A stretch of DNA of 64,000 bases from Stenotrophomonas sp. BIO128-Bstrain (GTDB lineage Bacteria; Pseudomonadota; Gammaproteobacteria; Xanthomonadales; Xanthomonadaceae), in assembly GCF_030128875.1 (NCBI RefSeq), contig NZ_CP124620.1, positions 3,476,001-3,540,000 of the forward strand, in the 5' to 3' direction. Below, in pieces: positions 26,484-34,681 of this stretch. The position numbers and the translations under genes are program-made. Positions within the stretch are counted from its first letter, which is position 1. Each line of letters opens with the position of its first letter. A model generated the notes under the pieces. That model saw only the letters and a list, made by a program, of their open reading frames with translations, was not told where the DNA came from and ran no database searches.

Positions 26484-28658
26484 TCAGGCAGCCAGCAGCT
26501 CGAAGATCACCGGCTCACCGCTGACCGACGAGGCGCACACCCACAGCTCGAACTGGCCCGGCTCGGCGCGGAACACGCCATCGCGGCCGGTGAAGCCCAG
26601 TGCATGGCGATCCAGGGTGAAGGTCACCTCGGTGCTCTGGCCCGGCTGCAGCGCGATCTTGTCGAAGCCCTTCAGCTCGCGCACCGGCCGCACGCGGCTG
26701 GCCACGCGATCGTGGATATACAGCTGCACCACTTCCTCACCTGCCACCGCACCGGTATTGGTCAGCGTGGTGGTGATGGTCAGGGTGTCGTCCCAGCCCA
26801 GCTGCGCGTTGCTCAGCTGCGGCACGCCATAGGCGAAGGTGGTGTAGCCCATGCCGTGGCCGAACGCGTATGCCGGCTCGTTCGGAATTTCGCGCCAGCG
26901 CGCCTTGAACTCCGACATGGTCGGCAGTTCCGGGCGACCGGTGCGCGGGTGGTTGTAGAAATACGGCTGCTGGCCCGACACCTGCGGGAAGCTCACCGGC
27001 AGGCGGCCGGACGGGTTGTAATCGCCGAACAGCACATCGGCCACGGCGTGCCCGGTCTGGGTGCCCAGGTACCAGGTGATCGCCACGGCATGGGCATTGC
27101 GCACCGCGCCCTGCAGGGCCAGTGCGCGGCCATTGCGCAGCAGCACGACCAGCGGCTTGCCGGTCATCGCCACCGCTTCGGCCAGCGCCTGCTGCGCCGG
27201 CGGCAAGGTGATCTCAACGCGCGACTGCGCCTCACCGCTGTAACGCTGCGGTTCGCCCAGGGCCAGCACCACCACGTCGGCACGCAGCGCGGCGGCCACG
27301 GCCTGTTCGATACCGTCCTGCACGGCCGCTTCCAGATCACAGCCCGGCACGATTTCCAGCAGTGCTTCATCGCTGATCGCCGCGCGGACGCCGGCTTCCA
27401 GGGTGACGTAGCGGGACTTGTCGCCGAACAGCGTCCAGCAGCCTTCGATATTGTCGCGGTCCTGCACGAACGGCCCGATCAGCGCGATCTTCTGCCCAGC
27501 CTTCTTCAGCGGCAGCACCGACTCGGCGTTCTTGAGCAGCACGATCGAACGGCGCGCGGCATCGCGCGAGAGTTCGTCATGCGCGGCGATATGCGAGGTG
27601 TCCGCTTCGCGCGCCAGATCCAGCGAACGGTACGGGTCGTCGAACAGGCCGATCGCTTCCTTCAGGCGCAGGATGCGGCGCACCGACTCGTCCAGCGTGG
27701 CCATCGGGACTTCGCCGCTCTCGATCAGGCCCGGCAGGTGTTCGGCATAGAAGCCGCTCTGCATGCTCAGGTCCAGACCGGCGGTGAAGGCCTTGGCGGT
27801 GGCGTCGCGGTCATCGGCGGCGTAGCCGTGCGCGACCAGTTCCATGTCGGCGGTGTAGTCGGAGATCACCACGCCCGGGAACTTCCACTCCCCGCGCAGG
27901 ATGTCGGTCAACAGCTCGGCATTGGCGCTGGCCGGCACGCCGTTGATGTCGTTGAAGGAGGACATCACGGTCAGGGCACCGGCTTCGAAAGCGGCCTTGA
28001 ACGGCGGCAGGTGCACGTCGCGCAGGGTCTGCGGCGAGATGTCGACCATGTTGTATTCCATGCCGGCCATCACCGCGCCGTAGGCGGCGAAATGCTTCGG
28101 GGTGGCCAGCAGGGCATCGGCGGCGCGCAGGTCCGGGCCCTGGAAACCGCGCACGCGGGCGGCGGCGAACGCACAGCCAAGCACCACGTCTTCACCGGCG
28201 CCCTCGGCGCCACGGCCCCAGCGCTGGTCGCGGGCGATATCCACGGCCGGCGCATAGGTCCAATGCAGGCCGGCTGCCGTCGCTTCCACCGCGGTGGCGC
28301 GGGCGGTGCGCTCGGCCAGGTCCGGTTCGAAGCTGGCGGCCTCGCCCAGCGGGATCGGGAATACGGTGCGCATGCCGTGGATCACGTCCGCGGCCAGGAT
28401 CACCGGAATCTTCAGGCGGCTTTCTTCCAGCGCGACCTGCTGGATGCGGCGGCCGGCTTCCACGCCCACGCCATTGAACAGCGAGCCCACCTTGCCCTCG
28501 CGCACCTGCTGCAGCACCTGGTCGGCATTGCTGACGTTGGCTTCCGGATTCACATCCGGCGCGAACGGGCGGACCATGTCGGCGAACACACCCAGCTGGC
28601 CGACTTTTTCTTCGACGGTCATCTGGGCAATGAGGGTTTCGATACGATCGGCGGCCAC
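26484..28658 (-). CDS. bglX: Beta-glucosidase, glycoside hydrolase family 3 (BglX-like)
   Basis: A 724-residue enzyme with the GH3 (alpha/beta)8 domain, the five-stranded sandwich domain and a C-terminal fibronectin-III-like domain. The nucleophile Asp is in GVVISDYTADMEL; KHFAAYG and RWGRGAEGAGED are further GH3 marks. It releases terminal glucose from beta-linked oligosaccharides. Unlike E. coli BglX it has no signal peptide: the start is GTG at 28658 with AAGGA ahead, and an in-frame TAA lies immediately upstream, so the cytoplasm is the likely location. A LacI-type operator lies 13 bases upstream of the start. Confidence 0.93.
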   Translation of the reverse strand: MAADRIETLIAQMTVEEKVGQLGVFADMVRPFAPDVNPEANVSNADQVLQQVREGKVGSLFNGVGVEAGRRIQQVALEESRLKIPVILAADVIHGMRTVFPIPLGEAASFEPDLAERTARATAVEATAAGLHWTYAPAVDIARDQRWGRGAEGAGEDVVLGCAFAAARVRGFQGPDLRAADALLATPKHFAAYGAVMAGMEYNMVDISPQTLRDVHLPPFKAAFEAGALTVMSSFNDINGVPASANAELLTDILRGEWKFPGVVISDYTADMELVAHGYAADDRDATAKAFTAGLDLSMQSGFYAEHLPGLIESGEVPMATLDESVRRILRLKEAIGLFDDPYRSLDLAREADTSHIAAHDELSRDAARRSIVLLKNAESVLPLKKAGQKIALIGPFVQDRDNIEGCWTLFGDKSRYVTLEAGVRAAISDEALLEIVPGCDLEAAVQDGIEQAVAAALRADVVVLALGEPQRYSGEAQSRVEITLPPAQQALAEAVAMTGKPLVVLLRNGRALALQGAVRNAHAVAITWYLGTQTGHAVADVLFGDYNPSGRLPVSFPQVSGQQPYFYNHPRTGRPELPTMSEFKARWREIPNEPAYAFGHGMGYTTFAYGVPQLSNAQLGWDDTLTITTTLTNTGAVAGEEVVQLYIHDRVASRVRPVRELKGFDKIALQPGQSTEVTFTLDRHALGFTGRDGVFRAEPGQFELWVCASSVSGEPVIFELLAA

Positions 28659-28670
28659 CGGCTGTCCTTA

Positions 28671-28684
28671 TGAAAACGTTTACA
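28671..28684. promoter_or_regulatory. LacI-family type operator ahead of bglX
   Basis: tgaaaacgtttaca is a near-perfect palindrome with central CG, matching the general pattern of LacI/GalR-family operators. It lies just upstream of the bglX GTG, overlapping its leader, so a repressor bound here would control sugar-dependent expression. No LacI-type gene is in the window. Confidence 0.6.
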
Positions 28685-28796
28685 AGCCCGGGATTCTAGC
28701 GTTCCCGAGGCCGTTGTGAATGACTTTTGCGTTCATTTTTCTTCCCCGGAGGGAAGACCCCCGCCACCGCACGGGCAGCGACGGGGGCACAGGAGC

Positions 28797-30071
28797 TTAC
28801 TCCGCAGCGGCCAGGCGCTGCTGCCCCGCCATCAACATGGCGTCGCTGGATTCCTGGAAAACCCGCAGCCCGAAGGCCGGGAGGATCGCCAGCAGGTGAT
28901 CGAACACGTCCGACTGCACGCCCTCGTACTCGCCCCACGCCGTGCTGCGGGTGAAGCAGTAGATCTCCAGCGGCAGGCCCTGGGTGGTGGGCTGCAGCTG
29001 CCGTACCAGCAGGGTCATTTCGGTATGGATGCCCGGATGGTGCTGCAGGTAGCGCTCGACATAGGCGCGGAAGGTGCCCAGGTTGGTCACCCGGCGCGCG
29101 TTGACGGCGGCGACGCCCTTGGCCTGGAGGTCGGCGTTGTACTGCTGCAGCTCGGCCTGCTTGCCGCGCAGGTAATCGCCCAGCACCGCGAACTGCTCCA
29201 GCTCGGCCAGCATCGGCGCATCGACGAAGCCGACACTGTGCTGGTCCAGGTACAGCGAGCGCTTGATCCGGCGCCCACCCGCTTCCTGCATGCCACGCCA
29301 GTTCTTGAACGACTCGGTCACCAGCTTCTTGGTCGGGATGGTGGTGATGGTCTTGTCGAAGTTCTGCACGGTGATGGTGTGCAGCGCGATATCGATCACA
29401 TCACCATCGGCGTTCTGGCTCGGCATTTCGATCCAGTCGCCCAGCCGCACCCGGCCATCGCCGCTGATCTGCACGCTGGCCACCAACGAGAGGATGGTGT
29501 CCTGGAAGATCAGCATCAGCACCGCGGTGGCCGCGCCCAGGCCGGTCACCAGCGGGCCGAGCTTCACGCCCAGCAGGGTCGCCACGATCGACAGGCCGGC
29601 GATCACGAAGACGATGATCTTCACGACCTGCAGGTAGCCCTTGATCGGCTTGTTGCGCGCATCCGGGCGCCGCTCGTACAGATCGTTGGCGGCATCGAGC
29701 GCATGCGAGACGGCCAGCGCCACGGTCAGCACCGCCCACGCCCGGCAGGCGCCGATCACGAACGCCACCAGCTCCGGCGGCAGGTCCGGCACGATCCGGA
29801 TGCCGGCGGCGATGACCATGCTCGGCACCACGTTGGACAACCGCGAAATCACCCGCAGGTTGTTGCCGCCTTCATTGCCGGCGCTATGGCCAGGCAGGCG
29901 GCTGACCAGCTTGCGCAGGCCGCGCAGCAGGATCTTCTTGGTGACGAAGTTGGCCAGCCAGGCCGCCAGGGCCAGCGCTGCCAGCACCAGCAGGGTGTAG
30001 GCCCAGGGCCAGGGTTCGAGGGTCTGCTGGACACTGTCCAGCCATCGGGTTGCCACTACCGCATCCAACAT
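28797..30071 (-). CDS. MscS-family mechanosensitive ion channel (YbdG-like)
   Basis: A 424-residue membrane protein with about five hydrophobic segments and the MscS core: the pore-lining helix region GLGAATAVLMLIFQDTILSL followed by ISGDGRVRLGDWIEMPS and the beta domain with ITTIPTKKLVTESFKNW. The size matches YbdG, which responds weakly to osmotic downshift. AGGAG precedes the ATG at 30071. It shares the minus strand with folB, 27 bases downstream of it, so co-transcription is likely. Confidence 0.9.
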   Translation of the reverse strand: MLDAVVATRWLDSVQQTLEPWPWAYTLLVLAALALAAWLANFVTKKILLRGLRKLVSRLPGHSAGNEGGNNLRVISRLSNVVPSMVIAAGIRIVPDLPPELVAFVIGACRAWAVLTVALAVSHALDAANDLYERRPDARNKPIKGYLQVVKIIVFVIAGLSIVATLLGVKLGPLVTGLGAATAVLMLIFQDTILSLVASVQISGDGRVRLGDWIEMPSQNADGDVIDIALHTITVQNFDKTITTIPTKKLVTESFKNWRGMQEAGGRRIKRSLYLDQHSVGFVDAPMLAELEQFAVLGDYLRGKQAELQQYNADLQAKGVAAVNARRVTNLGTFRAYVERYLQHHPGIHTEMTLLVRQLQPTTQGLPLEIYCFTRSTAWGEYEGVQSDVFDHLLAILPAFGLRVFQESSDAMLMAGQQRLAAAE

Positions 30072-30097
30072 CGGGTATCGATCTCCTAATCGGGGTA

Positions 30098-30466
30098 TCA
30101 GGGCGTTGCCAGGTCCTGCGCGCTGCGCTCGATGATCACGCCCACCGCGCGCGCACCGCGCACCGCGCCGGGCTTGCTGAGCTTCAGGCGCAGCCATTGC
30201 ACCTTGAATTCACGCAGCACGATCTCGGCGATGCGCTCGGCCAGGGTTTCGACCAGGCCATAGTCCGAGTCACGCACGAACTGCTCGATGCGCTTGCTCA
30301 CGGCTTTGTAATTGAGGGTATCGGCGATGTCGTCGCTGGCCGCCGGACGGCGGTTGTCGAAGCCCATTTCCAGATCGAAACGCAGGGTCTGGCGGATCCG
30401 CCGTTCCCAGTCGTAGATCCCGATCAGGGCATCGATCTCGAGCCCCTCGATGAATACCTTGTCCAT
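30098..30466 (-). CDS. folB: Dihydroneopterin aldolase
   Basis: A 122-residue enzyme of folate synthesis, which converts dihydroneopterin to 6-hydroxymethyl-dihydropterin and glycolaldehyde. The start MDKVFIEGLEIDALIGIYDWER is the family's usual N-terminus and carries the Tyr and Glu residues near the pterin site; NYKAVSKRI, LVETLAERIA and LKLSKPGAV are typical later blocks. An ATG two codons earlier (30472) is an equally possible start. A candidate leader RNA with a terminator lies upstream. Confidence 0.92.
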   Translation of the reverse strand: MDKVFIEGLEIDALIGIYDWERRIRQTLRFDLEMGFDNRRPAASDDIADTLNYKAVSKRIEQFVRDSDYGLVETLAERIAEIVLREFKVQWLRLKLSKPGAVRGARAVGVIIERSAQDLATP

Positions 30467-30561
30467 AGCCATGCCACGTGGAAGATGGCGACCATGGTAA
30501 CGGGGCTGTCCGGAATGTGCCGGGAATCGGGGTCGGCGGGCGTCCGCGCCGGTGCCGGAAA

Positions 30562-30650
30562 AGACAAAGGGCCCCGCGCGGGACCCTTTGCTTACCACCA
30601 CTGTCCCCGGGGGAGATGGGCATACCCATCAGCTGATCCCGGTGGCACAC
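30562..30650 (-). ncRNA. Candidate small RNA or folB leader
   Basis: On the minus strand a short structured stretch contains the hairpin gatgggtatgcccatc (30615-30630) and nearby G- and C-rich complementary runs, and ends at the terminator just described. A promoter-like pair lies directly upstream. The 394-base gap between folB and the HEPN-type ORF holds no supported protein gene. It may be an independent RNA of about 90 nt or a regulatory folB leader; I could not assign a known family. Confidence 0.35.
30565..30590 (-). terminator. Leftward terminator upstream of folB
   Basis: caaagggccccg pairs imperfectly with cgggaccctttg; on the minus strand the stem is followed by tcttttcc. No minus-strand gene ends here, so it serves a small RNA or attenuates folB. 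Confidence 0.6.
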
Positions 30651-30656
30651 GCGGCA

Positions 30657-30685
30657 ACGGTACCGGTGTTGCCAAATAGGGTCAA
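30657..30685 (-). promoter_or_regulatory. Candidate promoter of the folB-upstream RNA
   Basis: Minus-strand TTGACC (plus 30680-30685) and TACCGT (plus 30657-30662) are 17 bases apart. The -35 is good, the -10 is poor. Confidence 0.3.
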
Positions 30686-30859
30686 CGGTCTGAATCCGGA
30701 TTTATGACGTAGTGCTCAGCCCCCTTGGAACTCGGTAGATCATTGATCCAATAAGTGTTTTCGATAGATCAAACCTGCCGCGACTGACCGACTTCCCTGA
30801 TACCGCGCGCGACAGCCACCCTCTACGGTGGAGGCCCATGGACCCCGCAAAGCTCTGAC

Positions 30860-31540
30860 GTGCGCGATCAGCACCTGATTCACCGCTCATTCTCCGCAGC
30901 ACGCATGACAACGTATGAAGGAGCCGTCGCACACGCCCGACTTCGCACCCATCCATTCGAGCTGTATCGATGGAACATGAGGGTCAGCGGCGCGTTTTTA
31001 CTGCCGCTCCATACCTGCGAGGTCGTCATCCGCAATGCGGTGGCTGAAGCGGTAGCCCAGCAGCATGGTGCACTCTGGCCATGGCAGGAAGGGTTCCGTA
31101 CCAGTCTTCCCGGCGGCACAGCGCGCTACAACGCGCGCGAAGAGTTGCGCCGCGCAGCGTCGAAGCACACGTCAACGGCGGCCGTTATCGCCTCGTTGAG
31201 ATTCGCGTTCTGGCAGCACCTGTTTACCCAACGATTCGACAGGACGCTATGGTCCAAGACCCTGAGGCGCGTCCTTCCAGGCGCGGATCCGGACGTACCC
31301 GGGCACCTTGTGCGCGCGCAGCTGCACGGCAACCTCGAACAGGTGAGGCAGCTGCGCAACCGGATTGCGCATCACGAACCGATCTTCGCGCGTGACCTTG
31401 CGCTGGATCTGGCCACGATTGGACGAATCGTCCAGATGCGCTGCGCCCATATCGAGCGGTGGATGAACCGGCATGAGTCGGTGACATCATTGCTGAAGCG
31501 GAGGCCGGTCCGAGTCGTTGCCGACGTTCGGTCAACCTCA
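30860..31540 (+). CDS. HEPN/Abi-like protein, reading frame without its own stop
   Basis: The first 215 or so codons encode a basic helical protein with FELYRWNMRVSGAFLLPLHTCE and VVIRNAVAEAV, and near residue 167 the motif RNRIAHHEPI, an R-x4-6-H arrangement typical of HEPN ribonuclease domains found in Abi-type and toxin proteins. The start is GTG at 30860, with weak ribosome site. The frame does not end at the expected place: it stays open through the whole of the oppositely oriented tsaD gene to a TAA/TAG-type stop at 32888-32890. I give the end at the junction with tsaD. It may be truncated or have lost its stop. Confidence 0.6.
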
Positions 31541-32563
31541 CACCGCCGGCAGCGTCGCCATGTCCCAACGTGGGGTGACCTGCACCTGCGGCGGGGTGTG
31601 CTGGCCCGCTTCCAGACGCAGGGCGCCGGCGAAGGCGATCATCGCGCCGTTGTCGGTGCACAGCGCCGGGCGCGGGAAGCAGGCGCGGCCACCGCGGCGG
31701 GCGGCCATCTGCTGCAGCTTGGCGCGCAGGCGCTTGTTGGCCCCGACGCCGCCAGCCACCACGATCACATCGGTGCCCGCCGCATCCAGCGCGCGTTCGC
31801 ACTTGATCGCCAGGGTGTCGACCACCGCATCTTCAAAACCGCGCGCGATATCGGCGCGGGTCTGCTCGCTCTGGTCGCTGTCGCGCCAGGCCAGCAGGAC
31901 CTGGGTCTTCAACCCGGAGAAGCTGAAATCCAGCCCGGGGCGGTCGGTCATCGGCCGGGTGAACTTGAACCGGCCCGGCGTGCCGCGCTCGGCCAGGGCC
32001 GCCAACTGCGGGCCACCGGGGTACGGCAGGCCCATCAGCTTGGCGGTCTTGTCGAAGGCCTCGCCGGCGGCGTCGTCCAGGGTTTCGCCGAGCAGGCGGT
32101 ACTGGCCGATCCGGTCCACCGCCACCAGCTGGGTATGCCCGCCGGACACCAACAGGGCCACGAACGGCGCCTGCGGCGGGTCGTCTTCCATCAGCGGGGC
32201 CAGCAGATGCCCTTCCATATGGTGGACCCCGACCGCCGGCACCTCCAGCGCCCAGGCCAGCGAACGGGCCACGCCCGCCCCGACCAGCAGCGCGCCGACC
32301 AGGCCGGGGCCGGCCGTGTAGGCCACCCCGTCGATGTCGGCCACGGTCATGCCGGCTTCGGCCAGGGTCTGGCGGATCAGCGGCAGCAGCTTGCGCACGT
32401 GGTCGCGGCTGGCCAGCTCGGGCACCACCCCGCCGTACTCGGCGTGAAGGGCGATCTGGCTGTAGACCGCGTGGGCGCGCAGGGCGTCGATCCCGGACAG
32501 GGAGGTGTCATACACCGCCACGCCGGTCTCATCGCAGGAAGATTCGATACCAAGGACTCGCAT
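31538..32563 (-). CDS. tsaD: tRNA N6-threonylcarbamoyladenosine synthase subunit TsaD
   Basis: A 341-residue essential protein (formerly Gcp/YgjD) that transfers the threonylcarbamoyl group to adenosine 37 of ANN-decoding tRNAs with TsaB and TsaE. Visible motifs are [15 protein letters not shown] at the start, the metal-binding HHMEGH (about residues 110-115), [16 protein letters not shown] and [11 protein letters not shown] with the third metal ligand. It is divergent from rpsU, an ancient gene order. A cataat-like -10 lies only about ten bases upstream of the ATG, so the mRNA could have a very short leader. Confidence 0.96.
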   Translation of the reverse strand: MRVLGIESSCDETGVAVYDTSLSGIDALRAHAVYSQIALHAEYGGVVPELASRDHVRKLLPLIRQTLAEAGMTVADIDGVAYTAGPGLVGALLVGAGVARSLAWALEVPAVGVHHMEGHLLAPLMEDDPPQAPFVALLVSGGHTQLVAVDRIGQYRLLGETLDDAAGEAFDKTAKLMGLPYPGGPQLAALAERGTPGRFKFTRPMTDRPGLDFSFSGLKTQVLLAWRDSDQSEQTRADIARGFEDAVVDTLAIKCERALDAAGTDVIVVAGGVGANKRLRAKLQQMAARRGGRACFPRPALCTDNGAMIAFAGALRLEAGQHTPPQVQVTPRWDMATLPAV

Positions 32564-32652
32564 AACGGGTATTATGGACCTCTTCAGGCCCCGGCAGACG
32601 TACGCTGGCCTGTCTCAGCATCACCCGTGGCCAAGAAGTTCGCCGGGGTGGG

Positions 32653-32680
32653 TTGCAACTTCTTTTCTCGCCGCTATAAT
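32653..32680 (+). promoter_or_regulatory. Promoter of rpsU
   Basis: TTGCAA (32653-32658), a 16-base spacer and a perfect TATAAT (32675-32680), 50 bases before the rpsU ATG. It is the clearest housekeeping promoter in the window. Confidence 0.8.
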
Positions 32681-32730
32681 GTGCGGCTCTCACCGGGCGT
32701 GACCCGGTTCTACTGTGTCCCGGAGATTCC

Positions 32731-32946
32731 ATGCCCAGCGTTAAAGTCCGCGAGAACGAGCCCTTCGAGTTTGCGCTCCGTCGCTTCAAGCGCACCTGCG
32801 AAAAGGCCGGCGTGCTGGCCGAAACCCGCAAGCGCGAGTTCTATGAAAAGCCGACCCAGGAGCGTAAGCGTAAGGCTGCCGCTGCTGTGAAGCGTCAGCT
32901 GCGCCGTTCGTCGCGCGACGTTACCAAGCGTCAGCGCCTGTACTGA
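32731..32946 (+). CDS. rpsU: 30S ribosomal protein S21
   Basis: A 71-residue very basic protein beginning [20 protein letters not shown], the conserved bS21 N-terminus, and ending in an Arg/Lys-rich helix. It binds the 30S platform and aids mRNA initiation. GGAG stands nine bases before the ATG, and a consensus promoter and a terminator bound the gene, so a short rpsU transcript is expected, with readthrough to yqeY possible. Confidence 0.98.
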
Positions 32947-32997
32947 TCGGACGCAACTTCGATACGGCGGGCCCTGGCCTGTCGTGACGGAGCCGAA

Positions 32998-33027
32998 GCC
33001 GGAACGCGCGAGCGTTACCGGCTTTTT
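32998..33027 (+). terminator. Terminator after rpsU
   Basis: gccggaacgc and gcgttaccggc pair around gcga, followed by five T. It lies 52 bases past the rpsU stop. Confidence 0.75.
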
Positions 33028-33082
33028 GCGTTCCAGCGCTTCGGCGCCCCGCTTCCCATTTCCACCGACACGAGGTGTTCCC

Positions 33083-33529
33083 ATGAGCCTGAAGCAGCAG
33101 CTCACCGATGACATGAAGGCCGCCATGAAGGCCGGCGAGAAGCACCGCCTGGGCGTGATCCGCCTGATGAACGCCGCGATCAAGCAGCGCGAAGTCGATG
33201 AGCGCATCGAGCTGGACGACGCCGCCGTGCTCGCCGTGCTGGAAAAGATGGTCAAGCAGCGCAAGGACTCGGTCACCCAGTTCGAGGCCGCCGGTCGCGA
33301 AGACCTGGCCGTGATCGAGCGCGAGGAAATCGTGGTCATCGACCAGTACCTGCCGGCCAAGCTGGGCGAAGCCGAGATCGTGGCCGCCATCCAGGCCGCC
33401 ATCGCCGAAACCGGCGCGACCACCCCGGCCGACATCGGCAAGCTGATGGGCGCGCTCAAGCCGCGCCTGGCCGGCCAGGCCGACATGGGCCTGGTGTCCA
33501 AGCTGGTCAAGCAGCAGCTGGCCGGCTGA
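33083..33529 (+). CDS. GatB/YqeY domain-containing protein
   Basis: A 148-residue protein matching the YqeY family, related to the C-terminal tRNA-binding part of GatB. The start MSLKQQLTDDMKAAMKAGEK and the block LGVIRLMNAAIKQREVDER are typical, as is DLVVIEREEI/VVIDQYLPAKL-like central sequence and GKLMGALKPRLAGQADMG at the end. The exact role is unknown; it commonly sits between rpsU and dnaG in proteobacteria. The ATG at 33083 follows CGAGGTG. Confidence 0.92.
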   Translation: MSLKQQLTDDMKAAMKAGEKHRLGVIRLMNAAIKQREVDERIELDDAAVLAVLEKMVKQRKDSVTQFEAAGREDLAVIEREEIVVIDQYLPAKLGEAEIVAAIQAAIAETGATTPADIGKLMGALKPRLAGQADMGLVSKLVKQQLAG

Positions 33530-33551
33530 TCACGCCGCCACGCCGCCGACG

Positions 33552-33578
33552 AAAAGGCCCGCATTTCGCGGGCCTTTT
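33552..33578. terminator. Bidirectional terminator between convergent genes
   Basis: aaaaggcccgc and gcgggcctttt around atttc give an eleven-base stem with T-runs in both directions. It ends yqeY on the plus strand and the exported-protein gene on the minus strand. Confidence 0.85.
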
Positions 33579-33598
33579 CAGTTTCAGCAGGTCCGCTG

Positions 33599-34534
33599 TC
33601 AGGAGGCCTGGCGGCAATTGCGCAGCGTCATCGAGCTTTCCTCGATCGAACTGATCTCGCCTTCCAGCTTGGCCCAGTCGCGCTCGCGCAGCATGGTGAA
33701 GTTGGCGGCCTGGTCGGACGCGAATTCGCAGCGGATGGTGTAGTTGTTGTTGTTGTAGCTGTCGCTCTGGCGGACGCGCAGCAGGCCGCGGGTTGGCGTG
33801 ACCAGATAGTTGATCGAGCCGATGTCACCAGGCTTGGTCGAGTACGTGTTGGGATTGACGGTATAGATCTGGCCGTCGATCTGGTAGCGCCGCCCCACAT
33901 ACTTGGCGTACAGCGGCAGGAACGTGGCCGAACGGTCGCCCTTGTCTTCCTTGTTGGTGGTGGTACCCAGCATCAGGTCCTTGAAGGCACCCGCACTGCG
34001 GTACAGGGCCATCGTGTCTTTGACTTCCTTGCCCATCATCTTGGACAGATCCGGGGCCGCCACGGCCTCCATGGCCGGCATCGGGTACTGGGTGCGTCCC
34101 GCTGCGGCAACCGCGTCGCCCTGGCTGCCCGCCTTGAGCTTGTCCAGCATCCCGCACATCGACTGCTTGGCCGCCGCCGGCTCGACCGACTGGCCCCGGG
34201 CCAGCTTGGTCGCCAGGGTGACCCGACCGGTACGGTCGGCGGTGCCCACCAGTACCAGCGGGGTGCGCAGCCCTTTGCGCTGGATCAGGTACTGATCGCC
34301 GGTATCGCCCTGCACCAGCTGACCGGCGACTTCGAATTCGTCATCGCCGCCAATCTTGCGCAACTGGTCCAGCGCGCTCTGCACCTTCAGGCCCGGTACG
34401 GTGACATCGGCCATGTAAAGCGCACCGTTGCGCGCGTCCCCTACCGTCTTGAAGGCCTTGTCGCAGGCCCCGGCGGCCATCGCCGGACCTGCGGCCGCCA
34501 ACAGCGCCATCGTCGTGTAGACCATTCCTTTCAT
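33599..34534 (-). CDS. Exported protein of unknown function
   Basis: A 311-residue protein with a signal peptide (MKGMVYTTMALLAAAGPAMA, cut near AAGAC). The mature part has Cys residues at both ends and in the middle, an N-terminal half containing DARNGALYMADVTVPGL and a C-terminal half with Tyr/Asn-rich segments (SDSYNNNNYTIRCEF). No family recognised. It is divergent from the YihY gene, with two palindromes in the shared upstream region. Frames continuing upstream on this strand are antisense to dnaG and not coding. Confidence 0.78.
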   Translation of the reverse strand: MKGMVYTTMALLAAAGPAMAAGACDKAFKTVGDARNGALYMADVTVPGLKVQSALDQLRKIGGDDEFEVAGQLVQGDTGDQYLIQRKGLRTPLVLVGTADRTGRVTLATKLARGQSVEPAAAKQSMCGMLDKLKAGSQGDAVAAAGRTQYPMPAMEAVAAPDLSKMMGKEVKDTMALYRSAGAFKDLMLGTTTNKEDKGDRSATFLPLYAKYVGRRYQIDGQIYTVNPNTYSTKPGDIGSINYLVTPTRGLLRVRQSDSYNNNNYTIRCEFASDQAANFTMLRERDWAKLEGEISSIEESSMTLRNCRQAS

Positions 34535-34575
34535 GAAGCGTCCTTTCTGCTGTGAAGGTGGAAAACCGGGAAAAA

Positions 34576-34611
34576 GGATAGCGCGATATCCGTCAAGGTC
34601 ACGCCGTGACC
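34576..34611. promoter_or_regulatory. Two palindromes in a divergent upstream region
   Basis: ggata-gcgcga-tatcc (34576-34591) and ggtcac-gcc-gtgacc (34597-34611) lie between the divergent exported-protein and YihY genes. Either could be an operator; no regulator is indicated. Confidence 0.3.
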
Positions 34612-34681
34612 GGACCGCTTCACCCGGCGCACCCCGGCCATTTGCTAGAACAGGGGCCTCGCTCCCGACCCGACGCCGTCC

